Source of the DNA: a bacterium
Lineage (GTDB): Bacteria; Eisenbacteria; RBG-16-71-46; CAIMUX01
Length of the DNA: 64,000 nt
Assembly: GCA_030431975.1 (NCBI GenBank)
Contig: JAUIHP010000015.1
Coordinates: 62,001-126,000, forward strand
Direction: 5' to 3'
Shown: positions 50,259 through 58,869 of the stretch, in pieces
How the letters are laid out: every line of letters begins with the position of its first letter
Position numbering within the stretch: position 1 is the stretch's first letter
The notes under the pieces: generated by a model
Database searches by the model: none
The model's input: the letters and a program-made list of their open reading frames with translations, nothing else
Told to the model about the DNA's origin: nothing
Program-made: the position numbers and the translations under genes

Positions 50259-51897
50259 TTCTTTGGCCGACGGGTCGGTCGTCGACCGTCGCCCTCAGGT
50301 AGTAAACACCGGACGCCGCTCGCTGGCCGGATGCTGTTTGCCGCGACCAGGAGGTCAGGTGGACTCCTGCGGGTTGCCGCCCATCGACAAGAGTGGCGAC
50401 TCTCTTGCCGGCCGCATTGAAAACGGCGAGGGAGACGTGACCCTCGTTGGCCAACTCGAAGCGTACGGCGGTCTCACTTCGAGTCGGATTCGGAAACGCT
50501 TCCAGCTGCAGTGAAGTTGCGGAAACTGGCGGACTGGGTACGTCCGCCGCAGAGCAACCGACCAGGTAGGCGCCGCGCAGGTTGCAGCTACCAGAGCCGA
50601 ACGGACTGCAGGGCGAGCCCAGAACTAGTCTGTAGTCCGGCGCCGCCGCATCGCAGAACTGCGGATCGGCCTCGATGTTGCCGTCGATTCCCAACTGACC
50701 TTCAAGGGGGCCGATCCAGTCGCCGCCCTCGTTTCCGAAGACATCCGAGCAGGCGAGAGTCACCTCACTTTCGTTCTCGTCCGTGGTGACGGCCTGGCTG
50801 TCGCGTCCCCAAGCCAGAATCGAGTGGTCGATGTTGGCGATGGCTCCGAAATAGGGCGGAGACAGGTAGCGCGAGTCACCGCGGAGGGCGCTTCCGTCCG
50901 TCGCCGCATTGTCGACCAGCGTGCATCCCGTCATCTCCAATTCGAAACCACGCAGGTAGACGGCCCCGCCTACGAAAGCGAAGTTTCGGGAGATGTCGCA
51001 GTTGGAAACGACGACGGGTGATCCGTCGGCTCCGGTTCCCGGCGGCGGGCAGAAGATGGTCGATTCGACGGACAGTCCGCCCCCGGTCGTCGACGAGAAG
51101 TTGTCGACGATTCGAGAGTCTTTGAGCTGCACGTGTGCGCCGTGAATCATGATTCCTGCACCCTCATCCGATGCGTTTTCGGCAACCACGCAGTCTACGA
51201 TCTCGATGTAGGACGTATGTCCGCGAAGGTAGAGTCCGCCGCCGGTGATTGCGGTGTTGTCCTCGAAGGTGCAGCGACGCAGGTAGAGAGTCGGTGTCTG
51301 CTGGGCGGTGGGCGTTGCGAGACAGGGACGGAAGACGGAGAAGCCGCCCCCAAAAGCGGCGGAGTTTCCAACGAAGCGGCAGTCCTCGAGAACCGGGGAC
51401 GCGTCTTTCGCGCTGAAGGCTCCTCCTTCAGCCGGAGCGACACAGTCGCGGAAGATGCAGTGGCGAAACGTCGGGGCAGATTCGGAGATGCACAGGACCG
51501 CGCCTCCGGAGTTGAGTGCGCCACTCTCGCCCCGAGCGTATCCGTTGGCAATCGTGATGCGCTCGATCAAAGTCTCGTTGGTCTCTCCGCTCTGGAAGAA
51601 GAACCCGCGGGCCGGGCTTTCGGCGCTTCCCTGGCAGTCGATGATGCAGGCGGAAGCCAGTCCCTGCTGGGAACGGATGGTCAACGCCTTTCCGGAGACG
51701 TTCAGGTCGACGTTTCCGGGGCCGGTAAAGGTGCCGACGCCGAGTTCGATGACGTCTCCGTCTGCAGCCGCGTCAATCGCCTCCTGGATGGTGGCGAAGT
51801 CACCTTGTTGATCCGCATGAACGACATATGTGGCGCCGAAACTCGAAGTCACAGCGAAGAAGGTGACGGACAGCGCGAGAGCGAGGGCTCGGGTCAT
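50239..51897 (-). CDS. Secreted right-handed beta-helix protein with sorting module
   Basis: A 552-residue exported protein with a signal peptide ending S-S-F-G-A. Residues about 40-420 show the parallel beta-helix rungs: I-Q-E-A-I-D-A-A-A-D-G-D-V-I-E-L at the first turn, then repeating L-x-D-C-x-F/I-x-x-N-x-A-x-x-G-G-G-L/A motifs, as in polymorphic membrane proteins and pectate-lyase-like folds. About 16 Cys residues sit at rung positions. The C-terminal module is of FlgD type (FPNPTRSET, N-A-A-G-K-R-V-A, GVYYLRA). AGGAG precedes the ATG. Likely polysaccharide binding or cleavage; catalytic residues are not identifiable. Confidence 0.88.
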   Translation of the reverse strand: MTRALALALSVTFFAVTSSFGATYVVHADQQGDFATIQEAIDAAADGDVIELGVGTFTGPGNVDLNVSGKALTIRSQQGLASACIIDCQGSAESPARGFFFQSGETNETLIERITIANGYARGESGALNSGGAVLCISESAPTFRHCIFRDCVAPAEGGAFSAKDASPVLEDCRFVGNSAAFGGGFSVFRPCLATPTAQQTPTLYLRRCTFEDNTAITGGGLYLRGHTSYIEIVDCVVAENASDEGAGIMIHGAHVQLKDSRIVDNFSSTTGGGLSVESTIFCPPPGTGADGSPVVVSNCDISRNFAFVGGAVYLRGFELEMTGCTLVDNAATDGSALRGDSRYLSPPYFGAIANIDHSILAWGRDSQAVTTDENESEVTLACSDVFGNEGGDWIGPLEGQLGIDGNIEADPQFCDAAAPDYRLVLGSPCSPFGSGSCNLRGAYLVGCSAADVPSPPVSATSLQLEAFPNPTRSETAVRFELANEGHVSLAVFNAAGKRVATLVDGRQPAGVHLTSWSRQTASGQRAASGVYYLRATVDDRPVGQRTIVVLD

Positions 51898-52230
51898 ACT
51901 AGGCTCCTAAGTCGGTGGATTGATCCACCGGCTGATCATATGAGAGGGAGCGATCGACCTGTGAACACTGGCACGATGATAGGCACGGGGCCGGTTCGGG
52001 GTCAAACCGGGGAGAGGGGACGGGGTCAGAACTGACAAGACGCGGGTGGCGGGCTGGACAAGGTAGCCAGGCAGCCATAGGGTGATCTCGGTCTGTGGCC
52101 AAGGAGGGTTGGCCTCCGGGTCAGGAGGCGTCGCTGTAGTCCGAAGGGCGGACCGGCCAAGGGTCTTGTCCTCGCAAGTACTGACAGTCACGGTCGGAAC
52201 CTTTGCCGGTCCTGTGGAAGGGAGATACAG
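51898..52230. other. Divergent intergenic region
   Basis: 333 bases between the beta-helix gene and the small conserved gene at 52231. It holds the palindrome at 51913-51930; otherwise no structure seen. GGGAG seven bases before 52231 is the ribosome site. Confidence 0.5.
51913..51930. promoter_or_regulatory. Perfect palindrome upstream of the beta-helix gene
   Basis: CGGTGGATTGATCCACCG has two 8-base arms and a 2-base centre, starting 16 bases before the beta-helix start on the minus strand. Such a site so close to the start could bind a dimeric repressor or form a leader hairpin. Confidence 0.35.
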
Positions 52231-52578
52231 GTGAGATCTTTGGTGGAAGAGGGTGACAAACTTCACGTCATCACCCGTCGTTTGTTTGAGGATGATGTCC
52301 GTCGTCACTTCGCCGGGGAGGTCGTCAATTCCGTGGGAGATCTGGTCGAACTTCGTGGCTATTCCTTCGTCTACAATCCCTCTCACAACAGCTACCGAAA
52401 GCTGCCGGAAGTTCGGAATCGATTCTTCGCCGTGGGTGACTCCGGGCTCGTGGTCAATCGGATCCCTAAGGAAGTCGATGTCGCGGCCGTCGAATACAGG
52501 GTGATGGAGAACCGGCTCGTTTTGACGGATGGGAGCGGCTTTACGCTCGCCATCAACGAGTTCGGACCGAAGAACTAG
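52231..52578 (+). CDS. Small conserved protein of unknown function
   Basis: A 115-residue soluble protein with E-G-D-K-L-H-V-I-T-R-R-L-F-E-x-D-x-R-R-H-F-x-G-E-V near its start and L-T-D-G-S-G-F-x-L-x-I-N-E-F-G near its end, a mostly strand-rich small fold. I have the impression of having seen this pattern in other bacterial genomes without a function, but cannot name a family. The GTG at 52231 has GGGAG seven bases upstream. Convergent with the glycosyltransferase gene 29 bases away. Confidence 0.75.
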   Translation: MRSLVEEGDKLHVITRRLFEDDVRRHFAGEVVNSVGDLVELRGYSFVYNPSHNSYRKLPEVRNRFFAVGDSGLVVNRIPKEVDVAAVEYRVMENRLVLTDGSGFTLAINEFGPKN

Positions 52579-52607
52579 ATAGTCGGCTGCAGCCCACCAG
52601 AGTCGCG

Positions 52608-54050
52608 TTACCCGTCAGGCCGCAGATCGAATAGCAGTACGCGAACCTTGTACCAGCTTCGGTCGTCGATTTTCGGGTACCGGTTCGACAGGACGGTGAG
52701 CATCTCATCTCGTTGATCCCGGCGGCCCAGTGACGTGTCGTGGCTGAGAACGAGCCACAATCTTCCGAACTCGCGGTCGAGAGTTCGAAGCCGCTCATAG
52801 TCGGGATCGGGAAGGGTCGCCCCGATCCAGTACGGCCCGCTCGAGATGTCCACTACTGGCGGTGAAGATGAACCGATCTCTGTTGCGTAGTATCGGTAGC
52901 CGTAGTCCATGAAGTAGGCGAAACACGCGACCGCATCGCCGGACTCGGATTCGGCGACTATGTGGTGGGTGGCGTCCCTCCACTCTTCCTTCTTGCCGTT
53001 CAGGTACCAGTTGCCCAGCCCGACCGCGGATCCGATGACGACCATTACCAGGCCGCTCCGGAATATCCACCGGGATCTCAGCGCTGCGAGTCCGACCGCG
53101 CCGATGATGGTCAAAGCCGGGAGGCAAACGATGAGGTACCTCTTCACAAAGATCGGCGTGACGACGGAATACAGAGAGACGATCGCGACCGGCAGGACGA
53201 GCCAAAGCAGGGCCAGCGTTCCGGCCCAGACGTTTCGGGATCGGTGGTCTCGTTTCCACTCCGACCGGAGTTCCCGCAGGAAGAACCATCCAAGTCCCGT
53301 ATAGAACAGAAGGAGCGGCGGACCCCCTTCTCCAGCCAGGGAACTGAAGAAGTCAATGATGTCGAGGAGACTGGGGGACGGGATCCAACTGACGTCCGCG
53401 GCGCTGCGAATGCAAAGGAGCGCAAAGGGGCTTGCGAACGCGATGCAAATCGCTGTGGCCGTCCACGCCCGAAACGACACTCGGCCGGGACGCAGGAATG
53501 CCACGGAAACGAACCCTGCCAATAGAACGAGGCCCGCGAAGATGTGGGTGTTGACGGCCAGGGAGCCGAACCCGACGAGTCCGGGCCAAGCGCTGCGTGA
53601 AGTCGCGGAGTCGACTGTTCGCACCATGTAGTAGACGGCGCCGACGACAAAGAAGAGGAGCAGGGAGTAGGCCCGCGCTTCCTGCGCGTAGGTGATGAAG
53701 TAGGCGTTGATCGAGAGAAGGAACGCGGCAAGCAAGCCGATTTGGTGGGAGTAGAGTCGGCGCGCCAAAGCGTACTGAAACCCGACCGTTGCCACGGCGA
53801 AGCAAACAGAGAAACCGCGAATCCAGGCCTCGCTCGTTCCAAGCTTCGCCCAGGGGAACAAGAGCAGGTGATACGGAGCCATGAACGGTTCTTTGGTGGT
53901 GAGGAGGCTCCAGAGTTCGCTCCAGGAACTCCGGACAATGCCGGCGGTCACGGCCTCATCGATCCAGAAGCTCTTGGATTCCAGCCCGAGCCGTCCCAGT
54001 AAGAACGTCAGGGCAAGGATGCCAACGAGCGGGACATGCCCTTTGTTCAT
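52608..54050 (-). CDS. GT-C family glycosyltransferase (PMT/ArnT-like, GT39-like)
   Basis: A 480-residue polytopic protein with about eleven or twelve membrane helices. The first outer loop has W-I-D-E-A (about 29-33), the acidic pair that is catalytic in GT39/GT83 enzymes, followed by P-x-x-L-L-L-F-P; L-L-A-A-F-L-L-S-I-N helix 4; and an E-A-R-A-Y-S-L motif at about 125-131, both usual in lipid-linked sugar transferases. Residues 385-480 form a soluble domain. The donor should be a polyprenyl-phosphate sugar and the acceptor a protein, lipid or glycan outside the membrane. AGGA precedes the ATG. Confidence 0.85.
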   Translation of the reverse strand: MNKGHVPLVGILALTFLLGRLGLESKSFWIDEAVTAGIVRSSWSELWSLLTTKEPFMAPYHLLLFPWAKLGTSEAWIRGFSVCFAVATVGFQYALARRLYSHQIGLLAAFLLSINAYFITYAQEARAYSLLLFFVVGAVYYMVRTVDSATSRSAWPGLVGFGSLAVNTHIFAGLVLLAGFVSVAFLRPGRVSFRAWTATAICIAFASPFALLCIRSAADVSWIPSPSLLDIIDFFSSLAGEGGPPLLLFYTGLGWFFLRELRSEWKRDHRSRNVWAGTLALLWLVLPVAIVSLYSVVTPIFVKRYLIVCLPALTIIGAVGLAALRSRWIFRSGLVMVVIGSAVGLGNWYLNGKKEEWRDATHHIVAESESGDAVACFAYFMDYGYRYYATEIGSSSPPVVDISSGPYWIGATLPDPDYERLRTLDREFGRLWLVLSHDTSLGRRDQRDEMLTVLSNRYPKIDDRSWYKVRVLLFDLRPDG

Positions 54051-54140
54051 CTTTTCCTGCCGCCGGGCGACTCCGTCGCCGGCTCCGAAGGTGACGTTGA
54101 GGCGACCGACGTGGACTCGGTCTCCAGCCTGTCAAAGTAA

Positions 54141-54180
54141 ACGAACAGCCGAGGCTTGTCGTCAAGCTCCGGCTGTTCGT
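54141..54180 (-). terminator. Rho-independent-type terminator of the subtilase gene
   Basis: A stem of 18 pairs with one mismatch and one wobble (outer ACGAACAGCCG/CGGCTGTTCGT, inner GCTTG/CAAGC, loop TCGT), 60 bases beyond the subtilase stop. On the minus strand it is followed by TTTACTTTG. Confidence 0.75.
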
Positions 54181-54240
54181 GTTCTTCCACAAGTCCGGAA
54201 ACCAATCCGGAAGCGAGTCCGAAAGGACCTTTCGACGACG

Positions 54241-56565
54241 TCAGTCCAGCATCAGGACCTTTCGTGCGTCGGACTGTTCGCCCGAACGGACCTGATAGAA
54301 ATAGACGCCACCCGGCAGACGGTCACCGGAGTTGTCCGTCCCATCCCACGTCACGAAGTGGAGTCCGGCCGGGCGGTTCTCGCCGGCGATGAGGGTTCGC
54401 ACGGCGCGGCCGCTGGTGTCGAAGATCTCCACGTTGACCGGTGCGGCGCCGTCGGAACGGAAGCGCAGAGTGGTCCGGGGGAGGAAAGGGTTCGGATAGC
54501 TGGCCAGGTCCCGGACGCCGACATCAGAGGAAGACTCCTCGAGATCCGGAGCATCGGTCGTGTCCTGTGCGCGTCGAGCGTTGGCCGCAACGGAGAAGGA
54601 CTGAGGTCCCTCCGGAACGAGGAAGCCGTCGATGTGAACAGTCCAAACACCGTCTTCCGGGTTGTCGACCGTGACCTGCTCGACATTGTTCAGGTGGTCC
54701 GCGCCGCGCGTGGCATTCGATCCCGGGTTGTTCGGATTGAGAATCCACGGTTCGTACATCGTGCCCGACGGCGACTCCAACGTCAGGTCCAGGTCGTTGA
54801 CCAACTCTTTGGCCGCAAGCAACTCACCGGGCACGTCGTCCCAGGCCACGCTGACCTTGAGCTCCGACAACGACTGAACGTTGAGGTTGTAGCTGGTCGT
54901 GCCACCCTGATCGATGCTGCCCTGCGTGTAGAAAGATCCGTCACGCAGACGGTCGATGAGAACGTCGACTTCGACTTCACCGAAGCCGTACTGGTAGTCC
55001 GGTCCCGGGTTTCCGTAGTCGTGGGCGCTGTTGACGAGCAGAACCTTGATCAGGCTCGGCAGCGGAAGGACGGGGAAGCCGATGGAACGGCGAGCCTGCT
55101 CTCGCAGAAGCGCAACGACCCCGGCCACCGCCGGAGTGGCCATCGACGTACCGCAGGAGACGCCGTAACCGCCGCCCGGAACGGTCGAAGTCACGCCGCC
55201 GTCATCGTTGGACTGGCAACCCGGAGCGGTGATGTCCGGGCGAACACGTCCGTCGTCCGTCGGGCCGAATCCGGTGAACCAGGTGATGGAGTGATCGTTG
55301 GAATTGGTCGCCCCGACCACGATCGGGTTCTTGGCCGTTGCGGGAACGCCCATCGTTTCGTAGCTGCTTCCGCAGCGGCTGCTCTGACGATCGTTGCCCG
55401 CGGCCCAAAGGGAGAGAAACTTCGCGGAGAAGACTTCACCGACCGCGATGGCGTCGAGAAGCTGCGCCGTCAGTTCATAGTCGCCCGTCCAGTCGCAGGG
55501 ATAGCCGTTTGTCGGAATGTTGGCTCCCAGTGAGTTGGTCGAGTAGTCGGTTCCGTACTGGGACCAACCTTCTTCGTAGTTCTCGGCGATGTCCTGCGGG
55601 CTGTTGTAGAGACAGTTCGGGGAACAGGACTCATACGTGTAGGACGTGACCTCGGCGCCCGGTGCCATTCCTTTGTAGGTTCCACCGGACGCAGTTCCGG
55701 CGCCTGCGACGGTACCGGCGACGTGTGTGGAGTGTCCGGCCGATCCTCCGCCTTCGCCGTTCCAGGCGCGTCCACCGAAGTCCGCGTGGTTGGTGTCGAC
55801 CGGACCGACATCGTAGACCAGCACGTTGGTGCCGATTCCCGACAGGTTGTAGGGAGCCTGGTGAACCGTGTCGACGTTCATGGCGGAACGGACGGAGTTG
55901 TTCACTCCGGTCAGACGCGGCGGCACGGACGCGATGTACTTGATCTCATCCATTGCAGCCAGCGTGTTCAGTCGGACCGGGTCGAGACCCGCGATCTGCG
56001 TCGTCAGAGCCGGCATCCAATCGCCCAACTTTCCGCCGACATCGAGAACGAGTCGCTGCGCCGTCGACTTGTCGACGTCGTCGTGGAACTGGACGACGAA
56101 AGCACGCTGTCCGTCCGGAAGGGCGCTGTCCTCGAGGTAGCGGCCGTCTCTCATCCGCTCGGAGATCTTCATTCGGTCATCGAGCGGACCCATCCACCGA
56201 ACTCCCATGTTCTGCAGCTCGGCAGCGGAGATGTCGGTGGAGACCAGGGCGTAGAAGGTGTTCTCGGGAACGTATCCCTGAAGAAGCAGACCTTGCGCGG
56301 CAAGTCCCTCGCGTTCGCTGCGAGCCGGGACTTCGTCCAGCTGGACGAGAACGTGAACACTTCCGCGGTCCGTGTTCGCAGCCAGGTAGTCGATCCCGGC
56401 GTTCAGGTCACCGGCGTCGGGTACGAAGCTGTTTTCTTCGAGCCGGATGAGATAGCGGTAGTCAGGTTCTTCGGCAAGGGTGGTGGAGACCAGGGACGTT
56501 AGCGTAGCAAGACCAAGACCGGCGGCCAGCAGCGCGCCTCCGGCCGAGAGGCGATTTGAATTCAT
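54241..56565 (-). CDS. Secreted subtilisin-family serine protease (S8) with sorting module
   Basis: A 774-residue exported protease. Signal peptide at residues 1-31 (ending T-L-A). Residues about 33-215 are a propeptide-like region. The catalytic domain shows Asp252 (VYDVG), His278 (GHSTHVAGT), oxyanion Asn391 (AAGND) and nucleophile Ser474 (GTSMATP). A beta-sandwich like a P-domain follows (V-S-V-A-W-D-D-V-P, V-N-D-L-D-L-T-L). The C-terminal module is of FlgD type (YPNPFLPRT, DTSGRAVR, TWDGTDNSG, GVYFYQV). It would act on the surface or outside, digesting protein for uptake. Divergent from the gene at 56896. Confidence 0.95.
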   Translation of the reverse strand: MNSNRLSAGGALLAAGLGLATLTSLVSTTLAEEPDYRYLIRLEENSFVPDAGDLNAGIDYLAANTDRGSVHVLVQLDEVPARSEREGLAAQGLLLQGYVPENTFYALVSTDISAAELQNMGVRWMGPLDDRMKISERMRDGRYLEDSALPDGQRAFVVQFHDDVDKSTAQRLVLDVGGKLGDWMPALTTQIAGLDPVRLNTLAAMDEIKYIASVPPRLTGVNNSVRSAMNVDTVHQAPYNLSGIGTNVLVYDVGPVDTNHADFGGRAWNGEGGGSAGHSTHVAGTVAGAGTASGGTYKGMAPGAEVTSYTYESCSPNCLYNSPQDIAENYEEGWSQYGTDYSTNSLGANIPTNGYPCDWTGDYELTAQLLDAIAVGEVFSAKFLSLWAAGNDRQSSRCGSSYETMGVPATAKNPIVVGATNSNDHSITWFTGFGPTDDGRVRPDITAPGCQSNDDGGVTSTVPGGGYGVSCGTSMATPAVAGVVALLREQARRSIGFPVLPLPSLIKVLLVNSAHDYGNPGPDYQYGFGEVEVDVLIDRLRDGSFYTQGSIDQGGTTSYNLNVQSLSELKVSVAWDDVPGELLAAKELVNDLDLTLESPSGTMYEPWILNPNNPGSNATRGADHLNNVEQVTVDNPEDGVWTVHIDGFLVPEGPQSFSVAANARRAQDTTDAPDLEESSSDVGVRDLASYPNPFLPRTTLRFRSDGAAPVNVEIFDTSGRAVRTLIAGENRPAGLHFVTWDGTDNSGDRLPGGVYFYQVRSGEQSDARKVLMLD

Positions 56566-56895
56566 GAAGTTCCCCCAGGAACAGTCGGTTTCCGAGCCGT
56601 GCCCATCCGCCCGGTGCCGGGATGAGAGTGTTCACGACGAGCCCGCGAAGCCCACTGCCTGTCGGGGCCGGCGGCATTGGAGTGGGGCGCCCCGAGAAGG
56701 AAGAGAAATGGGATTCGCTTTAGTTTAGTCCAGGCGCGGGTCTGACTGAAGGGCCTAAAGCATCTCCGCAGAAATGCGTCATGTCGAATGGCCGCCGGCG
56801 CATCACTGCGGTGAGTCACCCGCGTGGGAGGCCGGCCCGGCCCGGGAATCAAGGAACCGGTCGGCGACCGGATTGGGATGTGCTAGCGTTCCGTG
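56566..56895. other. Divergent intergenic region
   Basis: 330 bases upstream of the subtilase and of the 56896 gene. An A/T-richer patch at about 56700-56735 is the likeliest place for the subtilase promoter. No RNA or repeat seen. Confidence 0.45.
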
Positions 56896-58200
56896 ATGCC
56901 GCTCGCAATGTGTCAACGAAGCAGGACATGGATCTGCCGTCTCGTCGTAGGACTCCGTGTCCAAGGAGGCTTCGATGTCGTCCTGGGTCGGCGTTTGATT
57001 CTTGGGCTACTCCTCTTTGCGGTCCTTGCGGACCCTGCGTCGGGCGAGGGTGGCGCCGAATCGACCGACGATGCGGAACGGGATTCTGCGGCCCTCAACA
57101 CGCAGCCGGATGCGGACGATCGCTGGCGGGCTCCTCAAGGTTGGGAGGATGACGGCGAGACCGAGAACCGGGTCGAGGAGCGTCCCTACTACTTCCTGCA
57201 ACGGCTTCCGTACGGCTCGGACGCCATGGTCCATCCGATCCGACTGATCGCCAACGGCGGATACGGGATCACCCAGTTCGACAACCGGGACAACCGTGTC
57301 GATGAGATCGACTACGCGACCGGTCTCGACAACGTCTGGTACAACCTGTCGAACCCGTTGGCGGCGATCGAACAGGATGGCTGGGGAGACTTTTTCGAGC
57401 GCGAGATCCTTCCGATCAGTGTCAGCTCCAAAGACAGTCACTACTGGCCCAACTACACCCTGCACACCATCGGCGGCGGAATGAGCTACCGACTCATGGA
57501 AGAGTGGTACCGCTTCCACGGGTTTCAGTCCTCCAGACTGATGGCATTGTCCACGATCACCGCCTACCACCTCCTCAACGAGGTCGTTGAGAACGATGAT
57601 TACCGGGGGCTGACGACGGATCCGGTTGCCGACTTCTACGTCTTCAATCCCCTCGGCATCCTGCTTTTCAGCAGTGATCGCGTCGCGCGCTTCTTCGGGG
57701 AGACGCTGCAGATGGCGGACTGGTCCTATCAACCTTCGTTGGACCCGTACCGGCGGACCATCGAGAACCATGGCCAGAACTTCGCCTTCAAGCTCGGGCT
57801 CGTCGGAAAGTGGAGCGCGTTCTATCACATGGGGAACCAGGGCGAGCTGGGACTGTCCTACCGACGGGAAAACGGGGAGAGTTTTTCTTTCGGTGTCGGA
57901 GGACAGGCCAAAGACCTGCTGCAGGTGACCGAAGGGATCAAGCGCGTCACGCTCGTGCCGACTCTGGGGCTCTTCTACGACCGGAACAACTCCATGCTGG
58001 CCTCCCTGATTTTCGCCGAGAGAGACGACTTCGCGGTCCGCCTCAACGTCTATCCGGGGGCGCTGCCGACTCCCTTCCTGGACTCCGGCTTCTTCGCGGC
58101 CATCGATCAGGACGGCCACTTCAAGGGTGGGATCACCTTCAGCTCGAGCTGGCTTCCTTTCGGGATGGCCGGCGCGACGCATCCCCGAACGTCACGCTGA
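56896..58200 (+). CDS. Exported protein of unknown function, outer-membrane-like
   Basis: About 434 residues; a hydrophobic stretch (L-I-L-G-L-L-L-F-A-V-L-A) ends near residue 47 in A-S-G-E and looks like a signal peptide, so the first 33 residues may not be translated. The best ribosome site (AAGGAGG at 56963) leads to an ATG at 56975 that is out of frame. The mature part has P-N-Y-x-L-H-T-I-G-G-G-M-S-Y-R, a H-L-L-N-E-V-V-E-N motif and V-F-N-P-L-G-I-L-L-F, then strands ending in aromatic residues, resembling uncharacterised DUF3943-like outer-membrane proteins. Function unknown; the start is unresolved. Confidence 0.7.
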   Translation: MPLAMCQRSRTWICRLVVGLRVQGGFDVVLGRRLILGLLLFAVLADPASGEGGAESTDDAERDSAALNTQPDADDRWRAPQGWEDDGETENRVEERPYYFLQRLPYGSDAMVHPIRLIANGGYGITQFDNRDNRVDEIDYATGLDNVWYNLSNPLAAIEQDGWGDFFEREILPISVSSKDSHYWPNYTLHTIGGGMSYRLMEEWYRFHGFQSSRLMALSTITAYHLLNEVVENDDYRGLTTDPVADFYVFNPLGILLFSSDRVARFFGETLQMADWSYQPSLDPYRRTIENHGQNFAFKLGLVGKWSAFYHMGNQGELGLSYRRENGESFSFGVGGQAKDLLQVTEGIKRVTLVPTLGLFYDRNNSMLASLIFAERDDFAVRLNVYPGALPTPFLDSGFFAAIDQDGHFKGGITFSSSWLPFGMAGATHPRTSR

Positions 58201-58529
58201 GACGTTGAACCCGACCTTGCACCTGGGGCGCCGGGTCCTGGGGACCAAGTCCTGTGGACCAAGTCCGGTCACAGTGCCCACCTGAGTCCCGAGGAGAGTT
58301 TTCCACCTGACTGTGTAGAAGCTCGCCTTAAGCGACGTTGGGAGAGCGACGCTTCGAAATTCCTTCAGGGCAATGGCTTCAGGTGACGACGTGGAATCAT
58401 CGCGTGCGCAATCTTCGCTGACGGGACCAGGCGGCCACTCCGGAAGAATAAAAGGCGACTTGAAAGTCTGAATTATCCTGGTACATTGCGCCCTTGAGAC
58501 TGAGTCTCGATAGCAACAAGGAGACTGGC
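58201..58529. other. Intergenic region
   Basis: 329 bases. It holds a 14-bp near-duplicate (58236-58263). A TTGAAA (58460) with TACATT (58482) at 16-base spacing is a weak promoter match for the small gene at 58530. Nothing else seen. Confidence 0.4.
58236..58263 (+). repeat. 14-bp tandem repeat
   Basis: TCCTGGGGACCAAG at 58236 and TCCTGTGGACCAAG at 58250 differ at one base. Confidence 0.8.
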
Positions 58530-58760
58530 GTGGGAGACGAGATCCCATCCGATCCGGCCGCAAAGGAGGTTCGCAGTACGTGCGGGGCACTGCTGGCTAG
58601 AGTCGTCGACGGAACCTTGGAGTTCAAATGCCGACGGAGCCGGTCCGTGGTTCGCATCCCCATCGAAGAATTGCTGCGAGCCAGCCATGAGGCCGAGAAC
58701 AGGGTGATCTGGGTCGGTCCGTCCCAGGATTCCGCCGACGAGTCCAAATCGGACAACTAA
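58530..58760 (+). CDS. Small protein resembling a degenerate Com-type zinc ribbon
   Basis: A 76-residue protein; the GTG at 58530 follows AAGGAG. The middle reads E-V-R-S-T-C-G-A-L-L-A-R-V-V-D-G-T-L-E-F-K-C, matching the order of the phage Mu Com-like zinc finger (CxxC-xLL-x-LEIKC-xxC), but the first Cys of the first pair and the last of the second pair are replaced by Arg and Ser. Only Cys17 and Cys33 (approximate numbers) remain. If related, it has lost a classical zinc site. A strong terminator follows. No prophage genes are nearby. Family assignment is tentative. Confidence 0.6.
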   Translation: MGDEIPSDPAAKEVRSTCGALLARVVDGTLEFKCRRSRSVVRIPIEELLRASHEAENRVIWVGPSQDSADESKSDN

Positions 58761-58797
58761 CAACGTAGCGAGAGGCTCGAAGCCACAGAGCTCTAAG

Positions 58798-58832
58798 CCC
58801 GGGAGAAATCACGAATACTCCTGGGATTTTTT
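58798..58832 (+). terminator. Rho-independent terminator
   Basis: CCCGGGAG/CTCCTGGG (one wobble pair) with a 12-base loop, followed by ATTTTTT, 37 bases past the stop at 58760. Confidence 0.82.
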
Positions 58833-58869
58833 GTGCCTGATACAGAACTCCCGGGCGGGAGCTTGCCTG

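Noticed and set aside
53881-55533. Plus-strand frame of 550 codons across the glycosyltransferase and subtilase genes
   Set aside because: It crosses the 3' end of one clear gene, a terminator and the other gene's catalytic core, with no recognisable protein features.
58831-58833. TTG at 58831 as start of the TonB receptor
   Set aside because: It falls in the T-run of a strong terminator and lacks a ribosome site; TTG 58870 with GGGAG is better.
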